NCBI GenBank assembly: GCA_049999765.1
Contig: JBNGIQ010008674.1
Span: 42,505 to 84,184, forward strand
Direction of reading: 5' to 3'
DNA: 41,680 bases
Source: Phaeoceros laevis
Lineage: Eukaryota > Anthocerotophyta > Anthocerotopsida > Notothyladales
In this document: in pieces, positions 1 through 10,887 of the stretch
How the letters are laid out: each line of letters opens with the position of its first letter
Numbering within the stretch: position 1 is the first letter of the stretch
The notes under the pieces: model-generated
What the model was told of the DNA's origin: nothing
The model's database searches: none
What the model saw: the letters and a program-made list of their open reading frames with translations, nothing else
Made by a program: the position numbers and the translations under genes

Positions 1-447
1 GTCGATCACCATGCCCGTCTCCCCGCCATTCCCTCGCGTGACATGCAGGCCATGCCTGAAAGACCTAACTGGAGTGCGAATGTACGATTCCTTGGACAGT
101 ATATGTCACACGCATGTTACCATTAAAAATGATCGATCCCATTCTTGGGTTGTTATAAGTTTCTCACCTTCTTTATTAGTACTGGTAAATGGTAAATGCT
201 CAGAGTCGACCCAGAGGGCCGTGCGACGGACACAAATCCACACACACGGCTGTGCTCGGCCAGCACCCGCCTACAAGTTTTTTCAACTTTTTTGTTGTGT
301 GTTCGCAAAAAGTTGAGACTCATCAGAAGTTCAAAACGTTTCAAATAACAGTGTCGTAGTTCATCGATATTTACATGGTCCATTGTCTCAACATCAAGGA
401 GGTAGTGCAGTCAGGAGTCAGGACGTCCGAAACAAGCCGCACATGTA
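1..447. other. 3' flank with no gene seen
   Basis: Only short open frames on both strands, none with a recognisable motif, splice structure or coding bias. The stretch is the downstream flank of the minus-strand gene ending at 448 and probably includes its 3' UTR. Confidence 0.4.
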
Positions 448-1568
448 TCATTTCTCGGCCCAGAAGACGCTGGCAGAGCAACCTTTCCTGATGCGTGCCG
501 CGTTGTCCTCGCATCGCTTAGGGTGATCTTCGCACCATTCGGTATTTTCCAACTCCACGGCAGCGTCCTCCCACTGCCTTGTGCTCACCTTCTCAATGAC
601 GACGGTGAAGTCTCTGCTGTGGAGCACCTCAGGGCCTGAACATCAGCAGCGCATGCAGGCACAGTCAGGATAGGTTACATTTTTTTTCACCAGCTGATGC
701 GAAGGGGAAGCACGGGAAACAGTCTCTGTTCGAGCAAGCTACCTGATGCATGGACAATATCCGCAAATACCACCATCACATCACAGCAGAGATCATCAAG
801 AGCCTTCACTGCGTCCGCTGCCAGATCCAGCGACCGCTTCGCATCCAGCGCCAGCAGAGCATTTATTTGAAATTCGTTCAAGCAGGCCTCGCCTGTGACC
901 ACCTGCGGGCACCGAATCATGCGGGAACACAGGTTGCTTCCACAATTCGCAAAAAACGCCGCATCCTTCTTCAAGTCATGACCAAGTGCATGCAAAAAAT
1001 GAGATAGCTGCAAAGCACCTTCCCGTAGTCTGCGAGCAAAGNNNNNNNNNNNNNNNNNNNNNNNNNNNNNNNNNNNNNNNNNNNNNNNNNNNNNNNNNNN
1101 NNNNNNNNNNNNNNNNNNNNNNNNNNNNNNNNNNNNNNNNNCTGCGAGCAAAGTTCCAAGCTCCCTCCTCCGAGTGTCCTCATCATCGTCCAGGCGGTAA
1201 CCTACACCAACACATTTGTGTCGCCCGCCGTCTCCGCAATCGTAGACACATTTGTGGCGGCCTTCGTGATCCTCCAGCAGCTGTGCCGCGGCGGGAATGC
1301 ACCATGCCCGGATTTGAAGAGGTCCCGATCGCGAGCGGCCCTTGAGCTTGAGGTCGCATCCGTCTGATTGGAAAGGGGACAAGTGCACAGGACTGAGGAC
1401 TCGGTGGACGAATCCTTTGACTCCGCCGTGCTCGTTGCAGCGCAGGGGAACTGTTTGAACTTCAGCCGCGGAACACACCGACAACGCCAGAAGCCCGATC
1501 GCAAGAATTGCCAGAGCTCTCACTGTTAGCTCTGCTTTCCAAACCCTTGCTTTGCTCAGGAACGCCAT
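448..1568 (-). CDS. Secreted cysteine-rich protein of unknown family (two exons, spans a gap)
   Basis: Exon 1 runs 1568 to 743 and exon 2 runs 635 to 448 (stop 450-448). The donor is CAG|GTAGCT and the acceptor TTCAG|GCCC; the phases match (Gly codon split 1+2), and exon 2 stays open for 61 codons. I chose the ATG at 1568 because it starts a clear signal peptide: a basic n-region, then a hydrophobic core (ALAILAIGLLALSV) and a likely cleavage after CSA near residue 29. An in-frame ATG 41 codons upstream would bury that peptide. The mature part has about 15 cysteines. The second half is helical (LNEFQINALLALDAKRSLDL) and ends with C-rich segments (WCEDHPKRCED). The spacing faintly recalls pectin methylesterase/invertase inhibitors, but I do not claim that family. 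The N gap falls mid-gene and the frame across it is uncertain. It is divergent from the methyltransferase gene at 1998. Confidence 0.55.
1042..1141. other. Assembly gap (100 N) with 12-nt overlapping flanks
   Basis: Exactly 100 N, a conventional placeholder length. The 12 bases before the gap (1030-1041, CTGCGAGCAAAG) are identical to the 12 bases after it (1142-1153), so the flanking contigs may really overlap. Confidence 0.95.
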
Positions 1569-1997
1569 CCCGCTAGCCTTCGATTGCTCCGCAGCACACT
1601 CTGCTTTGCACCTGGCAACCGTACTCCACAGAGAAATGTTCACAAAAGAGACGACGAGACAAGTGGCACCCGGCCACGTGTGCTGCATCATGCAACATTG
1701 CTCCCTAATCCAGCGCCTACTTTACCGTCATGGACGCCAACTACGCTTTTAGCATTGATCCAGTGCCACTATTAGGCCACTCAAGTTCGGAACTGGATCA
1801 AACATTCCAGTCGATTCAACACCACAAACATCGTAGTTAGACTCCGGTCAGAATAGAAACTGCTAATCAGGCTCATAGAGCAGGTTATTGTGTCTCGTCG
1901 AGATTATGGTATTTGGCCCCAACTCCTGTGCATTGGTTCTCCCCTCGGAGATCTAGAACGCTAATGTTGTACCTCTTCAGGGGTGCATATTGCATAG
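1569..1997. promoter_or_regulatory. Divergent intergenic region, presumed shared promoter
   Basis: About 430 bp between two head-to-head start codons (1568 on minus, 1998 on plus). The arrangement implies that both promoters and 5' leaders lie here. I see no convincing TATA box or repeated element. Confidence 0.4.
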
Positions 1998-4900
1998 ATG
2001 GCAACTCCTATCATGGACAATGTGCTTAGAAAGCTTCGTGATGTTGAGAAAGACCTTGTGGGTTTGAAAGATCAACAGCTGCAGGTAGCTAAGAAATGTA
2101 TATGCCCTTGGCAGGCTGAGTTACATTACAGCCACTGGTCATGACTTTAGATTTCTGAGCTGGTGAACTTAATGGTTTTAAAGGTAGTCAAGACAAACGG
2201 GCAGCTACAGCATGGGTCGAATTCAGCTGCGCACCCCACGAGTGCTCATGCTTGGTTGAGATCTTTGAAGCTTCAACCAGAGCAGTGGACAGCACCACCG
2301 CTGGTGGTGCTTAGTCTGTTTGACGGCATCGGTGGAGTCTGGGCTGCCCTCGACCTCCTGGGTATTCCCTACAGAGGATACAGTGCTGAAATTGTAAGGA
2401 TGCGTAAGACTTCCCTAATCCATGGATGTTAACCTTGTCTCTTGCTTTGCTGCTAGGTTCAGCAATCGTAGGCCTTTACAAAATCCCTACTCCCATGGTT
2501 TCATTTGCTGATCCCAGGACAAGTCTGCGTTGCAACTGCTGAGAGCAAGGTATCCCAGCGTCCAGCATATAGGAGATGTGCTTGAAGTTCAAAAAAGTCA
2601 TATCACCGAGAAGGTGGATTTGATTGTAGGTGGTTTTCCATGTCAGGACCTCACAGCTTTGGGAAAAAAGACTGGGTTAGTATTGGCTCATATGCCTCAA
2701 TCCCATGGTGGCACCTCATGTCAAGGCCTCACTGTAGCTTCAGGGCTGTCTTGTTGATAAGCAACTCTGTCACATTCTCTTAGGAGAAACATGACCGAAG
2801 CCATTGAGCTGGCAGCATACATTTTGCAACTCAGACCAACCGTTTTACCGTTGCTTGTTCAGCGGTGGGTCCTGCAGAGCTCAGCTGACTTGCCACTCGT
2901 GTTCTGTAGGCTGCATGGTACGAGAAGCCGGCTGTTTTTTGAGATGCTCCGAATTATTGAGCTTTTCACACCGAGATGGTATTGTAGGGCTCTTAAGTCC
3001 ATGAGTCTGAGCATCATTGCAAGCTTCCCATACTTGTACAGTGATCTGCTGTTTGTAGGTTCACTTGGACGCCACCGACTACTGCTTTGGCTCTGATACT
3101 ACCTTACCGTCTGTGTAAAGGTTTTTGGTGGAGAATGTTGCTTCCATGTTTTGGGTGGATCGGGATGAAATTTCTAGGTGTCTGAAATGCCTTCCCTTGG
3201 AGATCGATTCACAGGAGCTGACTGCCAGCAAACGGAGGCGTCTTTATTGGACCAACATCAAGTTTCCAAGTAGAATGCCAAATTTGAAACATCACTACTC
3301 AACTTCTCTACAAAGCATACTCGAGAATGCCACAGCTCTTGAAGTCAAAGCAGGGGTAACACCATATCCTATCCCTTGTTCAGAAATTCACCGTCTATCT
3401 AAAATAACGTGTAGAAGAGCTTAATTGGAGCTTTTTGCTTGCTTACAGCGGTCTTCTTGTTTTAGTAACTGCTTGAATTGGATGGTGGTGGCTAGTGTAT
3501 TTTAGCTTCCAATTTCCACCCAGGGAATAGGGGCCAACTTCGTGCAGTCATGGACAATGAAACGAAAACACTACGCTGCATTAACACTAGAGAGCTTGAG
3601 AAGCTGATGGGATATCCAGTTGGATACTCAAACATCAAGTACAGAAAAGGTTCAGCAGGGTGGTGATAACCCAACCCTCTATCTCCGAAGTCTCCTCTGC
3701 ATTTATAATCTGTTATTTCGGGGATGTAGTTCTCAGCAAGGTATGGATGCCGTGGTTTTGTAAAGGTCTTGAGGTTGAATTGATCCCCTCCTCTCAATGT
3801 GCCTGTGAACAGTAATGGTAAGAAGCGAGGGAGGACATCGTGGTTGAATGCTGAGTCAGACAAGATAAGGTGGAGCCTTCTTGGAAATTCGTTTTCAGTA
3901 AGCTACAGAACTTGAATGAGTGTTTTGTTTCCTTACGGTCTGGATTTAAGCTCCAAGTCGTCACCTATTTGGTCTTCATGCATGGGCTCATCCAAGAACT
4001 GTACTGAGAGACCAATTTTGTGTCAACATCATCAGGTCCCTGTAATTGCATACCTCCTCCATTCTCTCATCGATGAATCGGCCTGCCCCCAATCTCAATC
4101 ATCTGTCCCAGTGGAGGCAGTTAGAGAAGAAGATTCAACGGCCATGAAAGAAGGGGAGGTAAGTAGGATACTTTGCAACCTCCTCAGGGGTAGCCTAGGT
4201 CAGTTCAGACAGACCTTCCGTAATGATGTTTCTTGCTAATTATTTACCATACACTTCATCTGTGTCATACGCTGGAATGTCCTAGCTCTGGGCTTTATAC
4301 AATTCTCGGAAGATGCCAAACTGGTATGCGGAGATTGTAAGCAGGACAGGTGGTCGCTTCTCCCCAGGCGAGGACAAAAAACTGGAGTTCAGTGTGTAAG
4401 GATACACAAGGCTTTCCTTCATTTCTGTGGGGTCCTATCCCTCATACATAAGGGTGAAGCAACTGTGACTTTCTAATGCAGACGATTTCTAGAGTTGGGA
4501 CCTCTTTATATGCGACGTGAAAGTGACCAATGGAGCCCAAATAGGGGGACAGGTCTATATGACATCCACGATGAAGTAGAGACGCAAGACTGCTGGGTAG
4601 CATTTTCGCACAGGTGGAGATCAACGTCCCCTTCTTTCTCATTCCAGTGGAGTCAGTTCTGGAGCGGTTTGTCATAGAGCCTGCAAGATTCCATTTAAGA
4701 TTTGTTTGGATTCTCATTGTTTGCTCCTACCAGGGTTACTTCCTGCATTAAGACGGAAACAGGCTATTTTATTTATCCTGACAAAGACGACATTTGGGCT
4801 GTTTACTGCCCAGCAGCCAAGAACCATTACTTTGTGGTAAGCTTCTGGTGATGAACTTTCCAGGTCATTGCTGTCTACACTCTTCAGTCAGGGCCTTGAG

Positions 4901-5526
4901 AAGGTACTTATCTGCAATGATGAGCCTACCAACTCCTTGCAAGTGCTTAATAAAGTTCGTTCCATCCTTCCTTGCACCAGTATATCGTGGAGAGCAACTT
5001 CACAAAGGGTATTCCAGATTCCTCTGTAAAGCCGGATAAGGAGAGTTTCCATTGTTACTGTCGGGTACTTCAGGAAACGGAAATTCTCAACACTTACAGG
5101 TTCTCTTCTCTGTTCCCTCCCTAAGTTCGCATGTCTACCTCAAAAGCCAAGGCTAAGCTTTTGTTTGTGTCTCATCTTGAGCTTTGTCTATTCGTTTGAC
5201 TCCTCAGGTCTACGGATATGGCATTTGATTGCACCAACCTGTCAATGTTCGCTTTCCAGACCCCATATTTATACAAAAATGGTCTCGGTCTTTTTAAGCT
5301 GGAGACCAACGGCATTAGAGGTGCTGCACAGTCGTGGGAAGAGCGTGGATCTCGGAAGAGGAGAAGGAAGAATGGTGATGATACCTCGGAAGACGAAGAC
5401 GAGGTGGACGATGACGACGATGAAGAGCCACTTGCCGATATCCTTGAGCCACCACCAGATGCGGAAGAGACTCAGCTGGGAGAGGAGACGAATGATGTTA
5501 CACAGCAATCACCAAATGAACCATAA
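1998..5526 (+). CDS. DNMT3-type DNA (cytosine-5) methyltransferase fused to a DUF3444-like domain, copy 1
   Basis: Thirteen exons: 1998-2084, 2205-2393, 2518-2675, 2910-2978, 3121-3355, 3496-3662, 3813-3897, 4036-4158, 4286-4395, 4482-4613, 4734-4836, 4981-5099, 5208-5526. The sum is 1896 nt, 631 aa, with every phase consistent. It transfers methyl from S-adenosylmethionine to cytosine in nuclear DNA. Visible C5-MTase motifs in order: I (FDGIGG, about residue 68), IV (PCQ, Cys134 catalytic), VI (ENV, about 171), VIII (RRRLYW) and X (GNSFSVPV, about 326). The SRLFFEMLR and DRDEISRCL segments are DNMT3-like. The collinear order excludes the rearranged DRM family. No PWWP or ADD domain precedes it, only a short helical N-terminus. 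Residues 372-560 match the DUF3444 pattern (LWALYNSRKMPNWYAEI, FSHRV, GYFIYPDKDDIWAVY). The C-terminus is basic then strongly acidic. DNMT3 orthologues are known in non-flowering plants; the DUF3444 fusion is my inference from motif recall. Confidence 0.85.
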
Positions 5527-6301
5527 GAACCGAAGTGCACCCAAGGAGAAGCGACTTGTACACCTACATCTTTTTGAACCCTAGCAGAAGCCAAAAGTAG
5601 GCCTAGCAAAGATGTTGTTTTATTGATTTATAATCCGAGATAAGGGACGGGAGGACATCATCCTCGGGTGTCCAACTTGCATTTATGCCATCTATCTATC
5701 ATTCATACTATGTCATACAGTCATATAGACTAGATCAATAAAGCCGCCAATAAAGCGACTCAGTTTGCTTCGAATATTTTAGAAGATTCCCAGGTAGTTT
5801 TAGATAGTGATGTAAGACTGTTAAGTACGATGTACTAAGCACAGTGTAAGTACGATGTTTATCGGCTCGTGTAAGGAACTCGGACAAGATGGATGTTGGA
5901 GTCATTGTTGACCTAGATCGCTGTCCGAAACCTGCTCTAGACTCGAGTTTTATGCTTTACGCTCGAATTTATGCTCTTTATCAAGTTGCTCTCACGCGCG
6001 GGAAGGTTCTTGAAGGTGTCGTACCTCCTCTAAGACGGGGAGAATGTCAATCACGTGTTTCGGATTCCTCGTGCATGCGTCTTGAGATTGCAACTCTTCA
6101 TATTCCTGTCCTTCGGGCCGGGCCCGTGCCGGTGCTTCTCACTACCGGCATTCCGTAACAGGAGATGGCACGGTGGCTCGTGGGTTGGGAGTGGGCAATG
6201 TGGCGGTCTGGGACCCTGGTTGGCTTTTCCAACAGGAAGCTGCGGTCGTCACAATGAGCGCTACTTCTTGGGTATTGCTTCGGGAATAAGCGGTCTGGAA
6301 A
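5527..6301. other. Spacer between the tandem methyltransferase genes
   Basis: Holds the 3' UTR of copy 1 and presumably the promoter and 5' leader of copy 2. Open frames here (for example around 5889-6158) have no recognisable motif and I do not call them genes. Confidence 0.5.
5737..5754 (+). terminator. Polyadenylation signals after methyltransferase copy 1
   Basis: Two AATAAA hexamers at 5737-5742 and 5749-5754, about 210-230 nt after the stop codon at 5526, are well placed to direct 3' end formation. Confidence 0.5.
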
Positions 6302-9300
6302 ATGGCAGCGTCTGTTGTCGACAATGTGCTAAGGAAGCTCGCTGAGGTGGAGAAGGAACTTGTCCAATTGAAAAGCCACCAATTGCGGGTAACGTCACAA
6401 GAAGAGGTGCGCGCTGGTCAGGTGAGTTGATTTGGCAATGCTTGCGTTGATCATTCAGCCAGAGAATTTTGAATTCAGCTAGTTCTGGCACAATGTTTGA
6501 AGTCCAGGAAAATGGCAGGTGCCGCAGGTGGTGAATTCAGCTGCGAATCCCTGTGGTGCCGAGGCTTGGTTGCAGTCTGTGAGAGTTCAGCCAGGTCAAT
6601 GGAGCGATCCACCACTAGTGGTCCTCAGTCTCTTTGACGGCATTGGTGGAGTCTGGACTGCTCTCGACCTCCTTGGCATTCCCTACAGGGGGTACAGTTC
6701 TGAAATTGTAGGTATTCTGGCTCCACCCCCAGCTCTTGCACAGTTGGTGAGTGAATTAAGTCTTGGAGCCTTTGTTGATGTATAGCGTGTCGCCTCCAGA
6801 ACAAGGAAGCCTTACAACTATTAAAAGCCAGGCATCCCAACGTCAGGCATTTAGGGGATGTGCTACAAGTTCAGAAAAATCATATCAAGGAAAAGGTGGA
6901 TGTGATCATAGGTGGCTTTCCATGTCAAGATCTCTCGGCAATGGGCAAGAAGATAGGGTAAGTAGAACACTGTGCGCACCTTTATCCTTGGTGGTGCAAA
7001 GGATCTTTCCAACATCTGACCAGTCTGCCCTTTTCCGCACGGTATCCTGTAGGCTGCACGGTACAAGAAGCCGGCTGTTTTTTGAGATGCTCCGACTTAT
7101 CGATCTTTTCAAACCAAGATGGTACAGTAGGATCTATGTGCATGCCCCGCAGTTGTGAAAAGTTTGGAATAAGTTGCACATGTCTTCCTACAAGCCATCG
7201 TTTATGTTCGTACCTTTGGACAGGTTTCTTGCAGAAAACGTTGCGTCTATGTTATGGGTCGATAGAGATGAAATATCCAGGTGTCTTCAGTGCCACCCCT
7301 TGGAGATCGACTCACAAGAGATCACTGCCAGCAGACGAAGGCGTCTATATTGGACAAACCTTCCTTTTGTGAGTGCAATGCCTTGTTTGAAGAATCACTA
7401 TTCAACCTCTTTGCAAAGCATTCTCGAGGACTCTACAGCTCTTGAACTGAAGACAGGGGTAAGTTTCCTTGCGCTTCTGATAGCTGAGTTATGACGTGCA
7501 AAGCCATCAGGCTTGCTAACCATGGTTATTTGATGCATGTCCAGTGTGTCATGGTCACCAATATCTATCCAGGAATGAAATCCCAAATACGTCCAGTCAT
7601 TGACAATGGCACAAAGACATTACGGTACATAAACGCAACGGAGCTGGAAAAGCTGATGGGCTATCCCGTTGGGTACACAGCTATAGATTACAAAACAGGT
7701 TCAGCAGGCTGGTACTCTACCTTCCATCTCTAGAGAGTTTTACCTTGGATAAGAGTTGAGCTGAGTCAAGATGCAGAAGTTGTAGGTTTTGGCAACGTGC
7801 GTGGAAGCTCCAGGGTTTTAGTTCAATTCTGAACTGGGCTATTGTTTGCAGTAGCGGCAGGAAAAGGAGGAAGATAGCAGAGTCAGACAAAATAAGATGG
7901 AGCTTGCTCGGCAACTCTTTTTCGGTAAGGTGCATGGGGATTCAACAATGAATTTTTGTGGGGTACTCGAGAAAATTGCACTAGGAATTACTTGATACCG
8001 GTACCATCAAGTGATCATACTGAGAAGCCACAGTCGCTACTTTCAGGCACCCGTCATTGCTTATCTTCTCCATTCCCTTGTGTACGAATCTGTCCGTACG
8101 CAATGCACCGTTCTACCAGACGTAGTGAGCGAGGAAGATTCAACAGTAATGAGAGAAGGGGAGGTAATACATCCGTAGTGCAGGTGTTGCCTTCTAGACG
8201 TTTTGGGGCTTCGCACTTTGAACTCCGATATTGCGGTGGAAACCTGTAGCTTTGGGCGTTGTACAATTCAAGAAAAATGCCGAATTGGTATGCGGAGATA
8301 GAGAGCAGAGCTGGTGGGCGTTTCTCTCAGGGGGAAAACAAGAAGCTGAAAATCAGCGTGTGCGTACTTCAAGTGTATGTGCTCTACTCTACCTCTTTGC
8401 AAGGATTCCAACGCGCTGACACAACTGACCGTGATGCATATGCAGGCGTTTCCTGGAGCTTGCACCTGCGTACATGAGACGAGAAATTGATCAGTGGAGC
8501 CCAACTAGGGGAACGGGTCTTTATGATTGTCATAGTGAAGTCGAGACGCAGGATTGTTGGATAGCATTTTCTCACAGGCCAGTTACAGTCTTTTGGCCCG
8601 TGGTGGTGTTTCCTTTATGAACTTGTAGCTCATCCTCTAAGCTGTCTGGTTGTTGAGCAGAGTGACTTCGTACGTGAAGACAGAAAAAGGTTATTTCATC
8701 TATCCTGGCAAGAACGAGATTTGGGCAGTTTATTGCCCAGCAGCCAAGAACCATTATTTCGTGGTACGCCTTCCAGATCTCCTATTCCTTTATAGTGCTC
8801 ATCGTTCATTCGCCTGGTGTGTAAACACTTAGCGTCTAAGTTGCAGTTTTCTTGTATCAGTATATTGTAGAGAGCCAACTATACAAGGCGAATTCGTATG
8901 TGAAACCGGATAAGGAGGACTTTCAATGTCGTTGTCGTGTGCTTCAAGAGACCGAGCATCCCAACACTTACAGGTTCTCTTAGCATTCCACTAACCGTGA
9001 CTCCTGGATGAACTTGGTATGTAACTAACGTTGGCTGCCTGGACAGGTTCACAGATCTGGAGTTTGACTGCTCAAATCTGTCAATATTTGCCTTCCAAAC
9101 CCCTTATTTACACAAGAATGGCCGCGATCTTTACAAATTGGAAACAAATGGCATTAGAGGAGGGTATCGGAAGGGGAGAAGAGAAAATGGCAATGACACG
9201 TCAGATGACGAAGAGGACGAGGAAGCAGACGAGGATGATGAGGGGCAAGGCCCGGAGACACCACCAGATGCTGAGGAAGCCGAGCTAACGGACGAAATAA

Positions 9301-9344
9301 CTGCCGACCCTGTTTCCAAAATCCTGGCAACCGATTTCTCCTGA
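6302..9344 (+). CDS. DNMT3-type DNA (cytosine-5) methyltransferase fused to a DUF3444-like domain, copy 2
   Basis: Thirteen exons: 6302-6421, 6519-6707, 6800-6957, 7053-7121, 7224-7458, 7545-7711, 7852-7924, 8047-8163, 8250-8359, 8446-8577, 8661-8763, 8861-8973, 9047-9344; 1884 nt, 627 aa. All twelve intron positions and phases equal those of the upstream gene, and eight exons have identical length, so this is a tandem duplicate. Methyltransferase motifs: FDGIGG (79-84), PCQDLS with catalytic Cys145, ENV (183-185), RRRLYW, GNSFS. The DUF3444-like part spans about 377-567 (LWALYNSRKMPNWYAEI, AFSHRV, GYFIYPGKNEIWAVYC, LSIFAFQTPYL). The tail 568-627 is very acidic. Intron 10 begins with GC rather than GT (8578), where copy 1 has GT. 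Exon 1 continues 11 codons past the point where copy 1 splices. Copies differ by small in-frame indels in exons 7, 8, 12 and 13. I see no disabling change. Confidence 0.85.
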
Positions 9345-9828
9345 AGTCCGTATTCCACTTTTCCCGGGGGAAGCTGCATAGCATGAGCGTGCTTTTCTAG
9401 GAGGCTATCATCTAGTTGACAATTGCCGGGTGGGCATCCCGAGCGCCAACAAATTGCCACAAGAATTGGTTACATGGACTGCCATGAAAGCCCATTGGCT
9501 TCAGGGAATGCCAGTTGGGACATAACCAAAGCCCATCTGGCACATTTGCGTGTCTTCATGCGAGCTGGTGTTCGACGATTTGAAATTTCAATCGTTGATT
9601 ACCAGTGTATGTATAATATGTCCTGCTCTGTGACGGACCTCGGTTAAAGAGGATTTACCCCTAGATCTTTCCTTCAGATGATTTGCACAATTGCACACAA
9701 GACACAGCATTAGGACCCCAGATCCCGCCCAGAGCTGCTACAGCGCAGATGGACTTGCCGTCCCCTACTGGGGCCAGCCCTTTCTTTATATATCAAGGTA
9801 CCATAAGGCCTCTAGAGCTAGATCTAAA

Positions 9829-9990
9829 CTTAGGTCCCAGACCTAAGCATCTAGCTCTAAACTTAGGTCCCAGACCTAAGCAGTTGCCAACTCTTAGGTC
9901 CCAGACCTAAGCAGTTGCCCAACTCAAGCTCTTGCTATAATGGAATCTTCCAGGACAGAGCTTCCAGAGCCAGACCTAAGCTTAGGTCCC
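9829..9990. repeat. Repeated 19-bp hairpin palindrome
   Basis: CTTAGGTCCCAGACCTAAG, an 8-bp perfect inverted repeat with a 3-nt loop, occurs at 9829-9847, 9862-9880 and 9893-9911. The two arms recur in inverted order as GACCTAAGCTTAGGTC at 9973-9988, itself a perfect 16-bp palindrome. Confidence 0.85.
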
Positions 9991-10020
9991 ACTCAACTCA
10001 TGCCCAATTCCAACCTATCA

Positions 10021-10130
10021 ATATCTGACACCTAGCCCAGCTAGATATCTGACACCTAGCCCAGCTAGATATCAAGTAACACACTAGTTACTTCAGGTAA
10101 CTACCTAGTTACCTCACAGGTAAGTCCGTT
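10021..10130. repeat. 24-bp tandem duplication and adjoining hairpin
   Basis: A 24-bp unit starting ATATCTGACACC is repeated exactly at 10021-10044 and 10045-10068. It is followed by AGGTAACT...AGTTACCT, an 8-bp inverted repeat with a 4-nt loop near 10096-10115, and other GTAAC/GTTAC arms. Confidence 0.8.
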
Positions 10131-10887
10131 ACATGCTCGAACATTTTCTATTGGCGATAACATTTGTTGATTTCCAGACGGCAGTTTTCGATGTTCGGTC
10201 CGTTGTGATAGAATTGGAGCAGGCGAAAGCTCGTCAGCCCGTTTGGGTGACGTGAGCAAGCACGTGATATTTAGATGGAGAGGCTCAGAAACCTGACTCT
10301 GGCTAAGGAGTAACTTGAAAAGTTGAATGAACCCCTGTAAAGGTGGATTAGTCTAGACCCTGATTGCCTTTCGAACACAGAGGAAAAACCTTCAGAGACC
10401 TTTCAAACTCTAGACTTTCCCCGACCGTCACGTTCCTACTGGTTGCTTGTGGTTGACACAGCTCTCAGAGTCGGAGGAACACGCAATTTTACCTGCAATC
10501 AAAACGGTCGTAGCTCGAGTGAGTCACAGAATTCGCTCATGGAGTCTGTCTTGGCGTACTGTGTACTGTTGCGAGGGCCAGGTTTGTTGACGAACGCCTC
10601 GATATCCGAAGCAAGCCAGCGTCGCACCGAAGCAAGTATGCAGAAGGTTTTAAACCCAGCCCTTCGCCTGAAGTCAGCAAAGCGGGAGCTCTTGTTATTC
10701 TGCCTTCCAATGACGAAGATCCACGAGAATACAGCCTTTCGACTCGGAGCAAAGCCCTTGACTCTACTGCTAGCCAAGATCCCCTTTCTCCACACCTCCA
10801 ACATTCAGCAACATGAGTGAACTCCAGCTAATGCCCTAATGGGTCTCCTTCTGGCGTCCTGCAGACAACACGCTGTGATCCAGCAGT

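Larger units (their letters stand above)
9345..10887. other. Spacer with repeat cluster; no convincing gene
   Basis: Contains the 3' flank of methyltransferase copy 2, a block of palindromic repeats (9829-10130), and the upstream region of the PPR gene at 10888. A 125-codon open frame at 10443-10820 lacks any motif and may be 5' leader sequence. Confidence 0.5.

Noticed and set aside
1998-9344. Classifying the methyltransferases as DRM, CMT or DNMT1/MET1
   Set aside because: DRM has permuted motifs, whereas here I-IV-VI-VIII-X are in order. There is no chromodomain or BAH domain, and the motif spacing and the SRLFFEMLR and DRDEISRCL segments fit DNMT3 best.
9829-9911. CRISPR-like array (three palindromic repeats)
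   Set aside because: Unequal 12-14-nt spacers, a plant nuclear context and no associated genes; simple hairpin repeats explain it.
10443-10820. 125-codon open frame upstream of the PPR-DYW gene as a separate gene
   Set aside because: No motif or homologous phrase; overlapped by equally long minus-strand frames; more likely leader or spacer.
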